From positions 7,385,501-7,449,500 of the forward strand of contig CM059974.1 of NCBI GenBank assembly GCA_030490835.1: a stretch of DNA of 64,000 nucleotides, given 5' to 3'. The notes below the pieces were generated by a model. That model had not been told where the DNA came from and did no database searches. It was given only the letters and a program-made list of their open reading frames with translations. The stretch is from Annona cherimola. Taxonomy: Eukaryota; Streptophyta; Magnoliopsida; Magnoliales; Annonaceae. Within the stretch, counting starts at the first letter, position 1, and each line of letters starts with the position of its first letter. Below are positions 35,879 to 46,800 of this stretch, one piece after another. Made by a program: the position numbers and the translations under genes.

Positions 35879-36264
35879 AGTTATGCCTAAATGCATCCAA
35901 GTGCGCTTGGGCTCAGTGCACCCGAGTGCATTTAGCCCATTTTTAATATTTTTTAATATTTTTTTTACAAAATTATTAATTTAAGTATATTTAACATGTT
36001 ATCAATTTTTATCATTTTTAGATATTTCAAATATTTATTTTAGATTTTTTAAAATCAGTGACATTTTAGTAAAATAAATGCCATTGATTTTAGAAAATCT
36101 AAAATAAATATTTAAAAATCTCCAAAAATAGTAAAAATTGATACACATGTTAAATATACTTAAATTAAAACTTGTATAAAAAAATTAAAAAAAATTAAAA
36201 AATATGTATTTGCACTTATGAGCACCAAAACTAAGTGCACCTAGGTGCATGAGATTACAATCCC
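35879..36264. mobile_element. Mutator-like MITE, palindromic-core family
   Basis: Flanked by GAAAAGTGC (35870-35878) and AAAAAGTGC (36265-36273), again nine bases with one mismatch. Begins agttatgcctaaatgcatcc like the copy at 35502 but is about 110 bases longer. Both copies share flanking sequence, which indicates origin by tandem duplication rather than two insertions. Confidence 0.65.
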
Positions 36265-36428
36265 AAAAAGTGCTTCTCCCCCAAACCTCTACTTAACAGG
36301 CGGAACTTTTGGCCTGAATCAACACAAAAAATTTGCTTATAAGGTACTTAAACGAAAATTACCTCTCCCAAACCTCTACTTAACCGGCGGAACTTTTGGC
36401 CCACCAACCTGCCCCAAACGAAGCCTTA

Positions 36429-36683
36429 GGGAATGTTTGATAATGTGTAAAATTGTGGAAAATTGAAAAGAGAATATTTTGATAAATGTGTGATTGATAG
36501 GAAATGATAACGGCATAGTTGGAATAAATAGGTTTGATGTATGTAGTTGGTAGGAAAAATGATTGAAATGTTGAGGTAAAAGTGGAAAAAATAGTGTGGT
36601 ATATGGAATAATAATTGGCCTTGAGAAACTAAATCCCATGAAAAAACTATGGTTTCCGCGCTCACACGTTACCAAACGTGGCC
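36429..36683. mobile_element. Tourist-like (PIF/Harbinger) MITE at the zinc-finger stop codon
   Basis: Ends are GGGAATGTTTGATAA and, in reverse complement, GGCCACGTTTGGTAA. The flanking trinucleotide TTA (36426-36428 and 36684-36686) is the TTA/TAA duplication typical of PIF/Harbinger elements. The right-hand TTA, read on the minus strand, is the TAA stop codon of the zinc-finger gene. Relatives are at 48479-48762, 56392-56672 and 58908-59188. Confidence 0.75.
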
Positions 36684-39600
36684 TTAGACAGTTGTTGTGT
36701 CATTGTCTATTACTATTGAGCATTTGTTGTGAATGGCCAGAGGAGCATTTCCATCAGACTTATGAACAGCATCTTCTATTGCTGCGTCTTGCCCTGCAGG
36801 ACCAACTAAGACAGCTTGCTGCCCGCCTAAAGGGTTTTTTTGTCCTTCAATTTGTGATTCTTGCTGTGCTCCAGCCCCCAAGCCTGTTTGTAGGGCATCA
36901 GGCATGTAAAGAGCATGAAGGCCTACAGCCATATACTTGCCTCGAGAACCTTTTGGCTTCTTGACCCTAGAAGTGTGTCTTCTGCCCGCCAGATGAGACT
37001 CAAGCACAAACTGAGTGTCACATGTCACACGGCACAAGGCACAATATTTGGGCTGCACCTTGGGAGCCCCTGAGCGGCTCACTGATTGTGACTGCTTCAA
37101 AAGATTCCAACCCCGAGACCCCGAATTTCCCTGCACTTTCTGCTCGGAAGGATGCTGCTGATACTCAAAACTACTATCCATCCTCAATCTCCTTGCGGCC
37201 GTCTCGGTCAGGCCTACTGTTGGAACCTCCGCTCGATCCTCTGTTAGCATGGTTTGCTCTTCAGTTTTATTTGCATCTTTAGTAATAGTAGTCTTAGGCA
37301 AGTCTCCTATGGAGCTCCGATTACTCTCTCCAAATCCTAAGACGGACCCAGGCTGCCCGCTGGCTTGTTGTGACTTTGACAATATGTTTTCGGAGTCCTT
37401 GAATTCTTTTAGTTTCCGCATGTTTTTCTTATGCCTCTTCCCATTCTTGTGATTCTGTAGAATTTCCCGAGTATTACAGTAAACCTTACAGAGATCACAC
37501 CGGGCAGTCTGCAGAGTCCTTCGCTGCTGCCCCAGCGAGGTTGTTGGTGCCCCTGCAAAATCTGTAGCTCCTGCTGCTGTGGACTCTATTGCTAGCGTAT
37601 CTTCAGATTGTGGTTCTTTGTGAGGACCAGGTTCATAAGATACAAGTGTCACATCCGAAACATTACGCTGGAGATGCCTCCTCCTGCTCTTACCAATGCG
37701 CTCTCTTCCTGGACCATCAGTTGCTTCAGTATCAGACCATCGATGGTGCTGATCGAAACAACCTCTATTGTCCATAAATGGCTCATCCCCTCTTCCACGT
37801 CTCCAAGGAAGTTTGCCGACCTGTGGAAAAGCACCAAATCAGTCTTCAGGATTTTAAATGCTAGTAAAAACAGCATTTTAAGAAGAACTTGGGCCACTAT
37901 GCTATCAATGTTGAAGCAAGGATAGATGATAAGAACAATAAATTTAGGGCAAATTCCATATATATCTACAAACTTTACCTCTAATTCCACTTATACCCAT
38001 GAATTTTCAAAATTCCATATACACCCACGTCTTTTGCTTAAAATTTCACTTATATCTATACCGTTAGAGATCTATTAAATGGACTATTAGTCCTCCTGTA
38101 TTGATTAGCTTGAAGTTAAATATTCATATTCCACTAATATATGATTTTATAATTGTAGGATTACTAGAAATTCATTAGAAAATGAATTTTTAGCTATAGA
38201 GTCATAATTACAGATGAATATAATCGTTATTTCACAGCGGGCTAATGACCTCTTTAATGAATTCTTAACAGCATAAGTGGAATTTTAGGCAAAATATACA
38301 GATATATTTAGAATTGTTGAAAGTCTGTGGATATAAGTGAAGTTGTGAGTAAAATTTATGGGTGTATGTGAAATTTACCCATAAATTTAATCTAAAAAGG
38401 CAGCCAAAGAAAAAAGATTAATCATGCAAAACCGGCAATACTAGATCTAGCAACACTGAAATTCATCATTTTTACCAAGTCTTCTCACTGCACGAAGGAA
38501 TTAATGCATCACTCCGAATAAATGCTTTTCGTCCAAACATGCTTAAAAACTTTTGTGCATGTAACCAGAAACAAAAAAGAGAATGTCATCATCTGAACTG
38601 TCATATTGACAACTCCCCCTGCAATTTCAAATTGTGCATGCCAATTTGCACACAATCCTCAATCAAGGTCATAACAATATAGCCAAGGTTGACATAGTTG
38701 GCCTTCTATACAGACAAACCCAAAAACCAAATTGTGGAGGTTATCTACACTTTGTTTTAGGGAGTCTCAATGCACATCTTGCATTAAGCAGGGCATAAAT
38801 CTGAATTAATGTCATCAAATAGTAAAACAGTCGTTAGAACACTGCCATAAGCAAAGTTGATGTGCATCTAGAACCGCATTAGTGCCAGTCCCCCAGCATG
38901 GACAAAGACTCTAGGCTGTATCCGAGCTACTACATGTGAGGTCAGGTCTAAACCAAGAGGAGTCTGCAAATCAACCTTGCAAGTTTGACTGATGGATTGG
39001 ATTTTGCACATCTCAGAGGAATAGGCACAAACCCTATTGAACCAGCCCAATATCTTAACATTCACCCATTTAAACAAGACACAAACCACATCTTGATTAC
39101 GTCTGGCACCAAAATCAGTAAACCATTTTGACTATTTCTTAACCATATAAACTACTTTTGGACAAAACGCCAGACAGCGAGGTGGTATGTCCGGCACTAG
39201 TTACGCTTTCAATTTAGTCGTTTTTGCTGAGTCATGGATGTATCCCATGAATCATAGCAAACATGATCACCTAGTGTCTAGACAGGTATCATATCATATT
39301 TAATGAGTTAGACAATGACACAGAAGAATATTCTTAATTCCATTCAGTTTGTAGCTGACCCAAGACTCCATTTTTGTCCGTCCTCAAAAAAAAAAAAAAA
39401 AAACTCCATTCTTGTGCAAAAGCCCAAAAATCTATCAGGAAAAGGATTCTTGGAATATTTACATTGTTTGAAATTTTGACCGAAGGGGAGAACTTAGACA
39501 TAATAAGGTTAGGGATCAGCAAGGAAGGGAAGTCACCGAGGCATTGGCTCATCGTGGGCAAATAAAGCAGCAGAAATGAACATTTTCTGCCTTATATTTT

Positions 39601-40298
39601 ACAAACGAGTAGACATGAACGTTTTCTATCCAAGTAAATTCTCCCGCAAAACTCAGAACAATTGTTCGGTCAGTCTTTTTAGAAAAGGAATAACGAAGTG
39701 GAGAAACTAAGCACAAGCAATAATTTTTTTCAAAGGAGTGGGAATAATAGGGAAATATCTGAATAAATTAGAAATAAATGAAAATTACAACAAGGCAAAA
39801 AAGAAGAGCTACGGCCCTTGCCCTTACGCTGGGCTGGAAGCTGTCGATCTGAATGCACGCCTCGTTACTCCACAGCTGCTCCGGCATTTCCATCAATGCC
39901 TGTTCGCAAGCGTCCATCTTACCGGCAAACTGCGATACCTGCGACAGCGCCGACATAGCAGCAGCAACAGCAGCAGCAGCAGCAGCAGAGGGTTCTAGCC
40001 CTGGTGGAAACTCGTATGAAGTCTGCAACTCCTGCTGCAGCTGTTTCTCTACCTGGCCGCCTTCCTGGTAAGCATTGACTGCAGCGATAGCATTGCGATA
40101 GTCGTAAGCAAAGTTAGGATGGTATGGATAGAATTGTTGGCGAAGAGCGTAGGGTTGGGCGTATAGGTAGCAAGCTGCGTAATCTTGAATTTGCGATTGG
40201 TCGTATGGTCGGCAGGCGGAGACTTGCTGCTGATTGTCATGGTGTACCCGTTTCTGATGATGTTGAGATTGGGCTCCTGTCGCTGATGGCAAATCCAT
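36684..40298 (-). CDS. U1-type (zf-met) C2H2 zinc-finger protein
   Basis: Two exons, 40298-39828 and 37820-36684, join in phase 0 with a donor AGC|GTAAGG and an acceptor CCACAG|GTC, giving 535 residues. Exon 1 encodes a Gln/Tyr/Ala-rich N-terminus (poly-Ala about residues 105-114). Exon 2 carries two zinc fingers of the U1/matrin type with C-x2-C-x12-H-x5-H spacing: C265, C268, H281, H287 (in CDLCKVYCNTREILQNHKNG) and C417, C420, H433, H439 (in CALCRVTCDTQFVLESHLAG). Both end in basic RRH/KRH-type tails. Such fingers bind double-stranded RNA or RNA-protein complexes in other proteins; an RNA-binding, nuclear role is inferred. The start is the ATG opening MDLPSATGAQ; no in-frame alternative with family support was seen. 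The 2-kb intron holds a Mutator-like MITE, a CCGGTT-rich MITE lies less than 200 bases upstream of the start, and a Tourist-like MITE abuts the stop codon. Confidence 0.82.
37947..38380. mobile_element. Mutator-like MITE in the zinc-finger gene intron
   Basis: Ends are GGGCAAATTCCATATATATC and, in reverse complement, GGGTAAATTTCACATACACC, with similarity continuing for about 50 bases (words acttatacccatgaatttt and its mirror). A perfect 9-bp target duplication ATAAATTTA flanks it (37938-37946 and 38381-38389), the length typical of Mutator-like elements. The 434-bp interior is non-coding. The end words match those of the larger element at 51334-52672. Confidence 0.85.
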
Positions 40299-40474
40299 AA
40301 GGCTGGGCTGAGGGGGAGACGGAGAGGATGGGACGAGACAGGAGAAGGATTTACAGGGATCTTGGGATGAGAAACAGAGAAGTTGGATCGTATGTTACGG
40401 ATTTGGGACCCAGGGCCAAGAATGTGAAAGAAAAGTAGATCTTGTAGGGCTGCAGTTGTATGCACCCGGGTGTA

Positions 40475-40643
40475 GAATGTTTTGAAAACCGGACCGGTCA
40501 CTGAACCGGTTTTGTGACCGGTTCCCGGGTTTTCCGGTTCAACCGGATCGAACCGGTGGTCGGACCGCGGTTGAACCGGTAACATTGACGAACCGGAACG
40601 TGACCGGTTCACGGTTCGGTTCGGTCCGGTTTTCAAAACACTC
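40475..40643. mobile_element. CCGGTT-rich MITE upstream of the zinc-finger gene
   Basis: The ends form an inverted repeat: GAATGTTTTGAAAACCGGAC on the left and GAGTGTTTTGAAAACCGGAC on the right (reverse complement). The interior is dense in CCGGTT and AACCGG. The end pattern resembles that of the hAT element at 1660-2958, so it is probably a short relative. No target duplication was found. It lies 177 bases upstream of the zinc-finger start codon, in the promoter or 5' UTR. Confidence 0.65.
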
Positions 40644-40865
40644 ATTTACTAGATGTTTGATGGTTGATTGACAAGATCCGGACTCTGGAGGAGCTTGTTG
40701 TGTCCGGCATTCCAGAAGACGGAAAGGCATTGGCAAGTGGTAATCAACCTTACTGACCTATGCCTGGGGCCTTGGATTTGGCTTTGGCCAGGTGTCCATG
40801 GGCGAACGGAATGGGTGAGATGTTTAAATGTTTAAATGTGAATAAAATTGTGGTATGTAAAAATA

Positions 40866-41143
40866 GGACCGCGATTTGATGCACTGCACCAGGGTGCATT
40901 AACCCATTTTTTTATTTTTTTAAAATTTTTTTTATAAATTACCTAAAATACCATTGATTTTTAAAAATAAAAAATAAATATATAAATACTCTAAAAATTA
41001 TAAAAATTAATACACATGTTAAATACACTTGAATTAATACTTGTATAAAAAAGTTTCAAAAAAATAAAAAATAGGTTAAAATGGATTTAATGCACATGGG
41101 TGCACTGAGCTTTAGTGCACCCGGGCGCATTAAATCGCAATTC
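40866..41143. mobile_element. Mutator-like MITE, palindromic-core family
   Basis: A perfect 9-bp target duplication GTAAAAATA flanks the element (40857-40865 and 41144-41152). The left end reads GGACCGCGATTTGATGCACT and the right end, reversed, GAATTGCGATTTAATGCGCC. The CACCAGGGTGCA and TGCACCCGGGCGCA motifs stand just inside. The 278-bp element has no coding capacity. This is the best-defined copy of the family and supports assigning it to Mutator-like elements. Confidence 0.85.
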
Positions 41144-41734
41144 GTAAAAATATGAGTGGAAAATAAGAAAAAACGATTAAAAGATAGAAGTAAATTTAAA
41201 AATAGTAAAAAGTTAAAGGTAATTAAGTAATTAACGGGGTTGACGCCTTTATTCTCATCTTTTTCACTTCATTTTCAATTCACCCAACACTAATAATCAA
41301 ACAAAATAAATTTACCAAACAGGACAAATAGCCAAACACCTTGAATACTTGTGGGTGTTCTAAATCATTCAAGATTTTTGAATACAATCTGTATTTAAGA
41401 TGAAAATATAATAATTTGTATTCAGAATAAGTAAAGTTGTATTCAAAATAGATAAAATTATATTAAAATTTTTTTAAAAATGTCTTGAAAATAATAATAC
41501 ATATTCAATCCAAAAATCTCATCAGACTTAAAACATGCCCTTATGATACGAGAGGTGAATGCATTAAATCGTACGTGGCCGGACGATGTCGTGATCACGA
41601 CTGCGAACTTACGGTTGTCACAACTCATCCATGGAGGGGGGAAATTCGATAAAATTGTTTCCACCTTCTTCCTTTTTTCATGTTCGGGCGGAACGTGACA
41701 TTTTGGTTTTTAATTGCCTCGCTATCTACTTGAT

Positions 41735-42113
41735 AAGGAGTCATTAGGCTAAGTAAATGTCTCACTTAGCCCACCTCAAAAAACTTATTTACAACAACTT
41801 TTTTTCGTGCACTTGTTTATCTAAATTTATTTAACATATAATCCAAGTTTTACCATTTTTGAATATGTTTATCTATTTTTTTAAGATTTTTAAACATCTA
41901 TGTGTATATGTGTATTTAAAATACCCTTATTTTTAAAAATCTAAAAAAAATATATAGACATCCAAAAATGGTAAAACTTGATTTATATATTAAATACACT
42001 TAGATAAACAAGTGTATGAAGAAAAAAGCAAAAATTTTTTTTGTTTTAAATAGGATTTTCGAGGTGGGTTAAGTGAGACATTTACTTAGCCCAAGCTAAC
42101 AGGATCACTCCTC
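41735..42113. mobile_element. Mutator-like MITE, palindromic-core family with different ends
   Basis: Long inverted arms contain GGCTAAGTAAATGTCTCACT on the left and the same 20 bases on the right (reverse complement). Flanks CTACTTGAT (41726-41734) and CTACTTGTT (42114-42122) are a 9-bp target duplication with one mismatch. The interior shares the palindromic core (ctaaatttatttaacat, its complement, aaatggtaaaacttgat) with the other copies, while the ends are different. Confidence 0.8.
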
Positions 42114-42122
42114 CTACTTGTT

Positions 42123-43179
42123 ATAATTTTATACCAGAACGATCTCACAATCTTTTTATACAACTAGGTCCATTAGGCATTCCTTAAAAGAAAATTTTAC
42201 ACCCTTCTTACGTACATTTGGATTTATATGATTTAACATTTTAATTATTTTAATTATATTTTTTATCATTATTTATATATTTCAATCTTTTTTGCATGAA
42301 TGGCTTTTTTTTTTACTGCTAATCATCACTTACTTTTTACAACCCAAGCCGATTTGTAAATATGACAGGCCTATAATCCAAGTTGATTTGTAAATATGAT
42401 AGGTTTAAAATTCGAGTGAACCAAAACCTGAAAACCCTAAGTCTGATTTCCCATTTTGTATTTATTATGAAATATATTATTTATATAATATCCATACAAT
42501 ATTTCTTTATATTTTGTATATTTTATGTTATTTATACTTATATTTGATTACATATTTGGCATATCATAATTATGTTATGAATAAAGTATATTATTTTTGT
42601 TTTTATTTATCTTTTATTTCTATCATTTACTTTTATGTCCATTAATTTTTTTTTTTTGATATTAAATTTTCTTTTAGAAATATTCTTTATATTGCTATAT
42701 GTTTTAAAAATTTATAGTTTAACTATATATTATTATCTTTATCTACATCATTTGTTATCATTATATATTTATATGAATTTTTAAAGTTATTACCCCTAAA
42801 TAAATCATTATATATTTATATGAATTTTTAAACTTATTACCCCTAAATAAAATGTAACATCGACCTAAATTTCAACTCCAAACTCGACCCTAACCTGAAG
42901 GTTGAGACAAATTTGAATTTCATGAACCCAACTTTCACCTATATTTTTTGCACACATTCTGTTCACTAATCTTTTTTAATTTAAATCCCGGCCGCGCCCT
43001 GACATGCAAATGCAAACCTTGTTTCGAGCAGCTACAGAATCATCCCTCAACAGCACAAACAGTTCTTGATTTCCAGATGGACTCTTCTTTGAGAGCGATA
43101 ATGCACTCAAGAGTGGCTTGCAAGTTGCATACACCCTATTTTCGTTCAATCATGAGATATTAATAAATTACTGGGCAAA
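42123..43179. other. AT-rich intergenic DNA between the zinc-finger and SEC16 genes
   Basis: Mostly AT-rich. A direct repeat of about 60 bases (ttatatatttatatgaattt and neighbours) occurs at about 42760-42855. From about 42960 the composition becomes more balanced and may already belong to the SEC16 3' region. No gene is called. Confidence 0.35.
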
Positions 43180-43855
43180 CGACTTATATCACAGACCAAA
43201 ATGTAAGTTCTGAACCAAAACACTATCCTGCAAGCTGCAGCCAGAGAGGCATATAGACTAGAAGCTTTTCAGCCTGAAGCCAATGGCTCAACGCATATGC
43301 CACCAGAATCATAAAGCTGTAATGGTCTTGGACTACCCTCAGGAAAAAGGAGGGAAGATTATGACGACGAGAACAGGGAAAAACGGGGAAACTTTTATCT
43401 TTTATTCTTTTTTTCTCCCCTTTTCAGTAGCTTAAGCTCCTCCCTTCAAGCATGGGGAAGAGCACTGCAGTCTATCGGCTTCTTGAAGGCCATCCCCCCC
43501 CCCCCCCCCCCCCCCGGCAAACAATACATTGGAATTCCTGTCTTCAATAAATCAACAAATAGAACTGTACAAAGGCACGTGCATATGTCCTGTTTGGGCT
43601 TGTAAGAAGATAGTCGCCTCCTTGGCAATCAAATCGGGCTGCTGTGGCAATACAGAGAACTTTCCTGGAGAAACGCATCATCAAACGGTAGATTCCCACC
43701 ATGTCCCCTGTACACAATCTGGCTCAATTGCTCTCAGCTGCTCGCCGCACAACGTTTGTTTGGAAAGTGGGGGCATGCTGTTGTCATATCAAATAAAAGA
43801 AAATGAAAAAAAAAAAAAAAGCTATATGGATTTTTACATTTTTTGCAGCCGTGGC
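43180..43855 (-). other. probable 3' UTR of SEC16, with a run of 22 C
   Basis: This stretch follows the SEC16 stop codon in the direction of transcription and has the balanced composition of transcribed DNA. At 43494-43515 the plus strand has 22 consecutive C, so an mRNA reaching this far would carry a 22-base G run. The polyadenylation site is not identified and the outer limit is a guess. Confidence 0.4.
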
Positions 43856-46800
43856 TCAAAGCTCGACCTCATGAAGGTCATCCCCAAAACTGCCACTGCC
43901 ACCTGTTATAGACACATCATTCCGGTTTGTTGATGATGGGTCATTGGGCATAAAGGCTGGCAAGCGCAATGCCTCCCCAAGAGATCTTACTTCGCTCGTG
44001 TTAGTATTGGCAGAATTGTTGATGCTTCCACCCCATGATGCTGCCCGTGAATGAGATGCAACAGAAGTGCTGCCTCTAGATGCTGCCTCTGCCACTGCAT
44101 CTCCCAGTGTATTCAGGCTGCCCATACTTGGATATCGTTGAAGAGGTGCTGGTGATGGAGCTGATGAAAATGATGATGCCTCTATAACTGCTGTAGAAGG
44201 ACCATCATTGGATGAAGGTTCTGTATTGCTTTCTACAGGTTCTTCTACTGTCAAATTAGCAGAGGTCACCGGGACAGGAACAAAAAAATTGGCTTTATTC
44301 ATGGACTTAGTTGCTGGAGCAGAAGGCGACTGAAATAGGTTTGTTGGAGTCCCCCCACCTTTGTTAAAGGTGTCTACATACCTGCAAGATCAGTAAGGTC
44401 TTAAGCCTCGGCATCGCCAAAAACCAAAAGTAGATAGATAAGACATGCAATTATAGATACCTTGAACGAACTCCAATCCGACCACGGGCAGATATTTGGT
44501 GTGAGCTGGGTGGGATCGGTGGAAGACCTGAACCATGTTCTAAATGATTTGAACCCTTAACTTCCATCCCTCCATTTGGAGGCGAAACTTCCATCTTGGA
44601 CCTGCTTTTTAAATTTGACTCTGATGTACTATTCTGGAAAGAGGTAGTCGTAGGTGGAGGCGGTAAGGCTGTTTCCTCAGCTGGGGGTTCTGCACCTTCC
44701 TCTACCCATCTTTTAAGCTTCTCGTCATAATAAAATTTGTTCCTCTCACCCAATTTTGCCTTTTAACAACACAATAAAACAAAGTCAGGGGCAAAAAAAT
44801 CAAAAATGTTCACACACAGAGTCCAAGTGAATTTCATAAGAAATGACCTGGCGATCAGTTCGGGATCTTGACATCCATCCCATGGTCTTCTGCAGGAGTT
44901 GCGACCCAAAGCGGCCAAAACGTGATGGTCCCCCAGAGACTGATGCTTTACTACCACTTGAAGCTGCATCCTTGGATTGATCAATCTGCTGCAGAACAGA
45001 AACACATCTAAGTATGCTTGTATGGAGCTACAACTTAAAACATACAATAACAGAATTTGAGCATAACGCAACAGTTTTAACATCCCAAGATCAAAACAAG
45101 ATAGCGGGTTGACTATAGACGAAAACAATTAAAGGGATGACTTAAAAAATAACCTGCTTTGGGCTTCTACTAAAATCCGGCTCCGAGATGCTTCTGTTGT
45201 TTGCTGACATTCTATCGCTATTATCTGTCCATTCAGTTGATGCAGATGGCATCAAAGATGACATGACCATTGTTGACTGACTATTGGCAATCTTCGGTGC
45301 CACAGGATGGCTATCAAGTTGATTACTTTGGAAACTGTTCAGTGATGTAGATGGCTCAGGCATTGGTGGAGATGGTGGGGCACCAATCATCCGGTGAATC
45401 GATCTATCAATAGAGGTGAATAGTTTCCCGACCAGTTTTGCAGGAGCTAAGTTTGTATCATATCCCACCTATACATCAAACGCTAACAATTGATAAGCAC
45501 AAACAATCCAAACGTGTAATCAGTCCCGATGTTTGATTTCGAGATTCTATGCAAACCTGTTGGTGAGTTCGGATGCGCTCCTCAAGAGATGATATTAATG
45601 ATTTCAATGTTTCCACTTCAGGAGCACGGCTGGAACTTTTCAGCGTCTTTAACATAGCTTGACAATACCTGAGATGAGAATGCTCACCAACAATTGGAGG
45701 ATGAAGTATAAATAGTTGAGAATGAGAGAGATTTTACTGCTTACTTCAAAGAATCATTTAGTTTTCCAACTTCAGCTAACATGTATGCATAGATAAGCTT
45801 GTATGGCTGGAAAGACAGCAGGATAAACTGAGAATTTCCCAGCACCTTTGAGTACTCAAATAACTCAGTCCTCTGTGAAGAAAATCAAAAGACATTCAAT
45901 GAATCTAATGACCACATACAGACATTAAACCTGCAACTACATACTTATATCACAATAATGGCATCCGAAGATTATTTCACAAGCTGCACTCTCCACGTAA
46001 ACAAACTATGAGTAATAGTGAAGAAGAATTCATAACACACCAGAAGGTTAAGTAGTAAGATGAAACCCAAAATGATCTCATTTTTAAAATGCAGGAAATT
46101 GTTTCGTTTTGAGCCAATAGCTTCCCAAAAGGTTTAATCCACCATGTGGAAAGAAAATATCCTTCTGGAGCTCCTCGAAACTGGGCAAAAGAAAATAACA
46201 AACTCATGAAGTTAGGCAACCAGCAACGGCAACTACCTGAATGAGACTCCATGCATTGCAACACACTGGTAAAACAGCAAAGCGCCCCTCCCCAACCCCG
46301 GAAAAAAAAAAAAAAAAAAAAACTGGTTTCATACGATGGAATGTGCAGATTTATCCTATTTGTATTTAGCCAGCATTTTACATTACAACAGAACTACTTC
46401 CAAATGTGCTATTGGACTGTCAATTAAGGGGCAAGGAATTGTGGGACCCAACATGATGCTGGTGTGAAATCCACTGCATCCATCGTTTCTAACTTTCTTT
46501 CAACCTTAATTTTATTCAGACCACTGTACAAAAAAGAATCACATTCACGAACTGCAGATATCCAAAATTAAATCATTAAAATGCAGGAAAAAAGCATCAT
46601 CATCATAAGCAATTTCCCACCTAGGCGGGGTCGGCTGCATGGATTCTGTTCTGCTATTCTTGGCAATTAGAGATCAAATTTTCAGTAATTTGTAATATTT
46701 TCAAATCTTGTTTAATTACTTTCATCCATGTTTTTTCGGGTCTTCCTCTCGTTTTCCTACCACCTTCTACTTAGATAGACTCTGCTCTCTTAGTCGGTGT

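Larger units (their letters stand above)
35425..36400. repeat. tandem array of a ~75-bp unit, two units carrying the same MITE
   Basis: A unit containing ctacttaaccggcggaactt, ggcccggaatcaacacaaaa, ataaggtacttaaacgaaaa recurs at about 35427-35501, 35810-35878, 36288-36360 and, truncated, 36374-36400. In the first two units a Mutator-like MITE begins right after cgaaaagtgc and the sequence resumes with gtgcttctcccc. The third unit has no MITE. The simplest reading is MITE insertion into one unit followed by duplication of unit plus MITE. Confidence 0.75.
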
